From: Massilia sp. erpn
GTDB lineage: Bacteria > Pseudomonadota > Gammaproteobacteria > Burkholderiales > Burkholderiaceae_D
Direction: 5' to 3'
DNA length: 64,000 bases
Assembly: GCF_024400215.1 (NCBI RefSeq)
Contig: NZ_CP053748.1
Span: 372,001 to 436,000 of the forward strand
The notes beneath the pieces are model-generated. The model saw nothing but the letters and a program-made list of their open reading frames with translations. It was not told the DNA's origin and searched no databases. Shown piece after piece: positions 63,962 through 64,000 of the stretch; positions within the stretch are counted from its first letter, which is position 1; each line of letters opens with the position of its first letter. A program made the position numbers and the translations under genes.

Positions 63962-64000
63962 ACGTGTTCCTTTACGGTGGCGGCCAGCTCCAGCGGAGCG
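63958..64000 (-). CDS. C-terminus of the gene upstream of pta (cut by window edge)
   Basis: Only the last 13 codons are present, reading APLELAATVKEHV and a TGA at 63960-63958 that overlaps the pta start. In several Burkholderiales a DUF3141 (PHA-synthase-like alpha/beta hydrolase) gene occupies this place before a short pta, ackA and fabI; the fragment is too short to confirm it. Confidence 0.5.
   Translation of the reverse strand, partial: APLELAATVKEHV

Overview
The window looks like a chromosomal segment of a betaproteobacterium of the order Burkholderiales, most probably an Oxalobacteraceae genus such as Massilia or Duganella. The reasons are the high-GC codon usage, the class I fumarase, murI, acs, DusA and GluQRS protein types, and interspersed GGGGTCAGACCCC-type repeats of the kind I associate with that family. 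No plasmid or phage replication gene is visible. Family names were assigned by reading the translations; no database search was possible.

Layout. 1-2455: a cut secreted protein, a luciferase-like oxidoreductase and an MFS transporter. 2496-11479: two divergent operons forming one cluster. The left arm has four secreted proteins that share an N-terminal L-x-[DE]-x-x-[LM]-x-x-V-[TR]-G-[QRG]-[DG]-G signature (DUF6160/FilA-like). The right arm has a lone C39 peptidase, a beta-barrel-like protein, a FadL-like outer-membrane protein, a DUF2059-like protein, an AraC regulator and a MshEN (c-di-GMP-type) protein that also carries the signature. It resembles the poorly understood Acinetobacter fil 'putative pilus' genes and is my main candidate for an undescribed surface system. 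11487-26461: mostly house-keeping and accessory metabolism (M28 peptidase, GluQRS, TetR/DUF418, hydrolase, family I.5-like lipase, PQQ-type sugar dehydrogenase, SMR pump, PfpI-like protein, quinone reductase, trypsin-like protease). 26649-30629: a 1326-residue fusion of a flavin amine oxidase and a lipoxygenase.

30665-35826 is a lower-GC accessory stretch ending at tRNA-Ser(GGA). It holds a Tae2/Tai2-like effector-immunity pair, an orphan HicB-like antitoxin, a DUF6988-like gene, a single-chain AAA-DUF4435 (PARIS-like) defence protein and decayed gene remnants. 36032-41542 is core: acs, a UPF0114 protein, fumarase, murI and tRNA-His with promoter and terminator. 42351-56237 is rich in signalling: two hybrid histidine kinases (one frameshifted), a STAS-CheB-CheR fusion, a receiver-kinase, a chemoreceptor ending in a CheR-docking pentapeptide, and a tandem pair of periplasmic TonB-C-terminal-domain proteins. 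57760-60055 is a markedly A/T-rich two-gene PARIS-like island (AriA-AriB) next to dusA. 60746-64000 holds an RRM-like protein and a pta-ackA-fabI operon with a cut upstream gene.

How genes work together. The fil-like genes would build and export a family of secreted subunits: a peptidase for maturation, two outer-membrane proteins for passage, and a c-di-GMP-type sensor plus an AraC protein for control. The CheB/CheR fusion, both neighbouring kinases and the chemoreceptor suggest a chemosensory or phosphorelay module without its own CheA in this window. Pta and AckA run the acetyl-CoA/acetate interconversion beside a FabI paralogue, and Acs performs the opposite activation elsewhere in the window. 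Two PARIS-like systems within 25 kb and an orphan T6SS-type effector pair mark the accessory regions as conflict-related.
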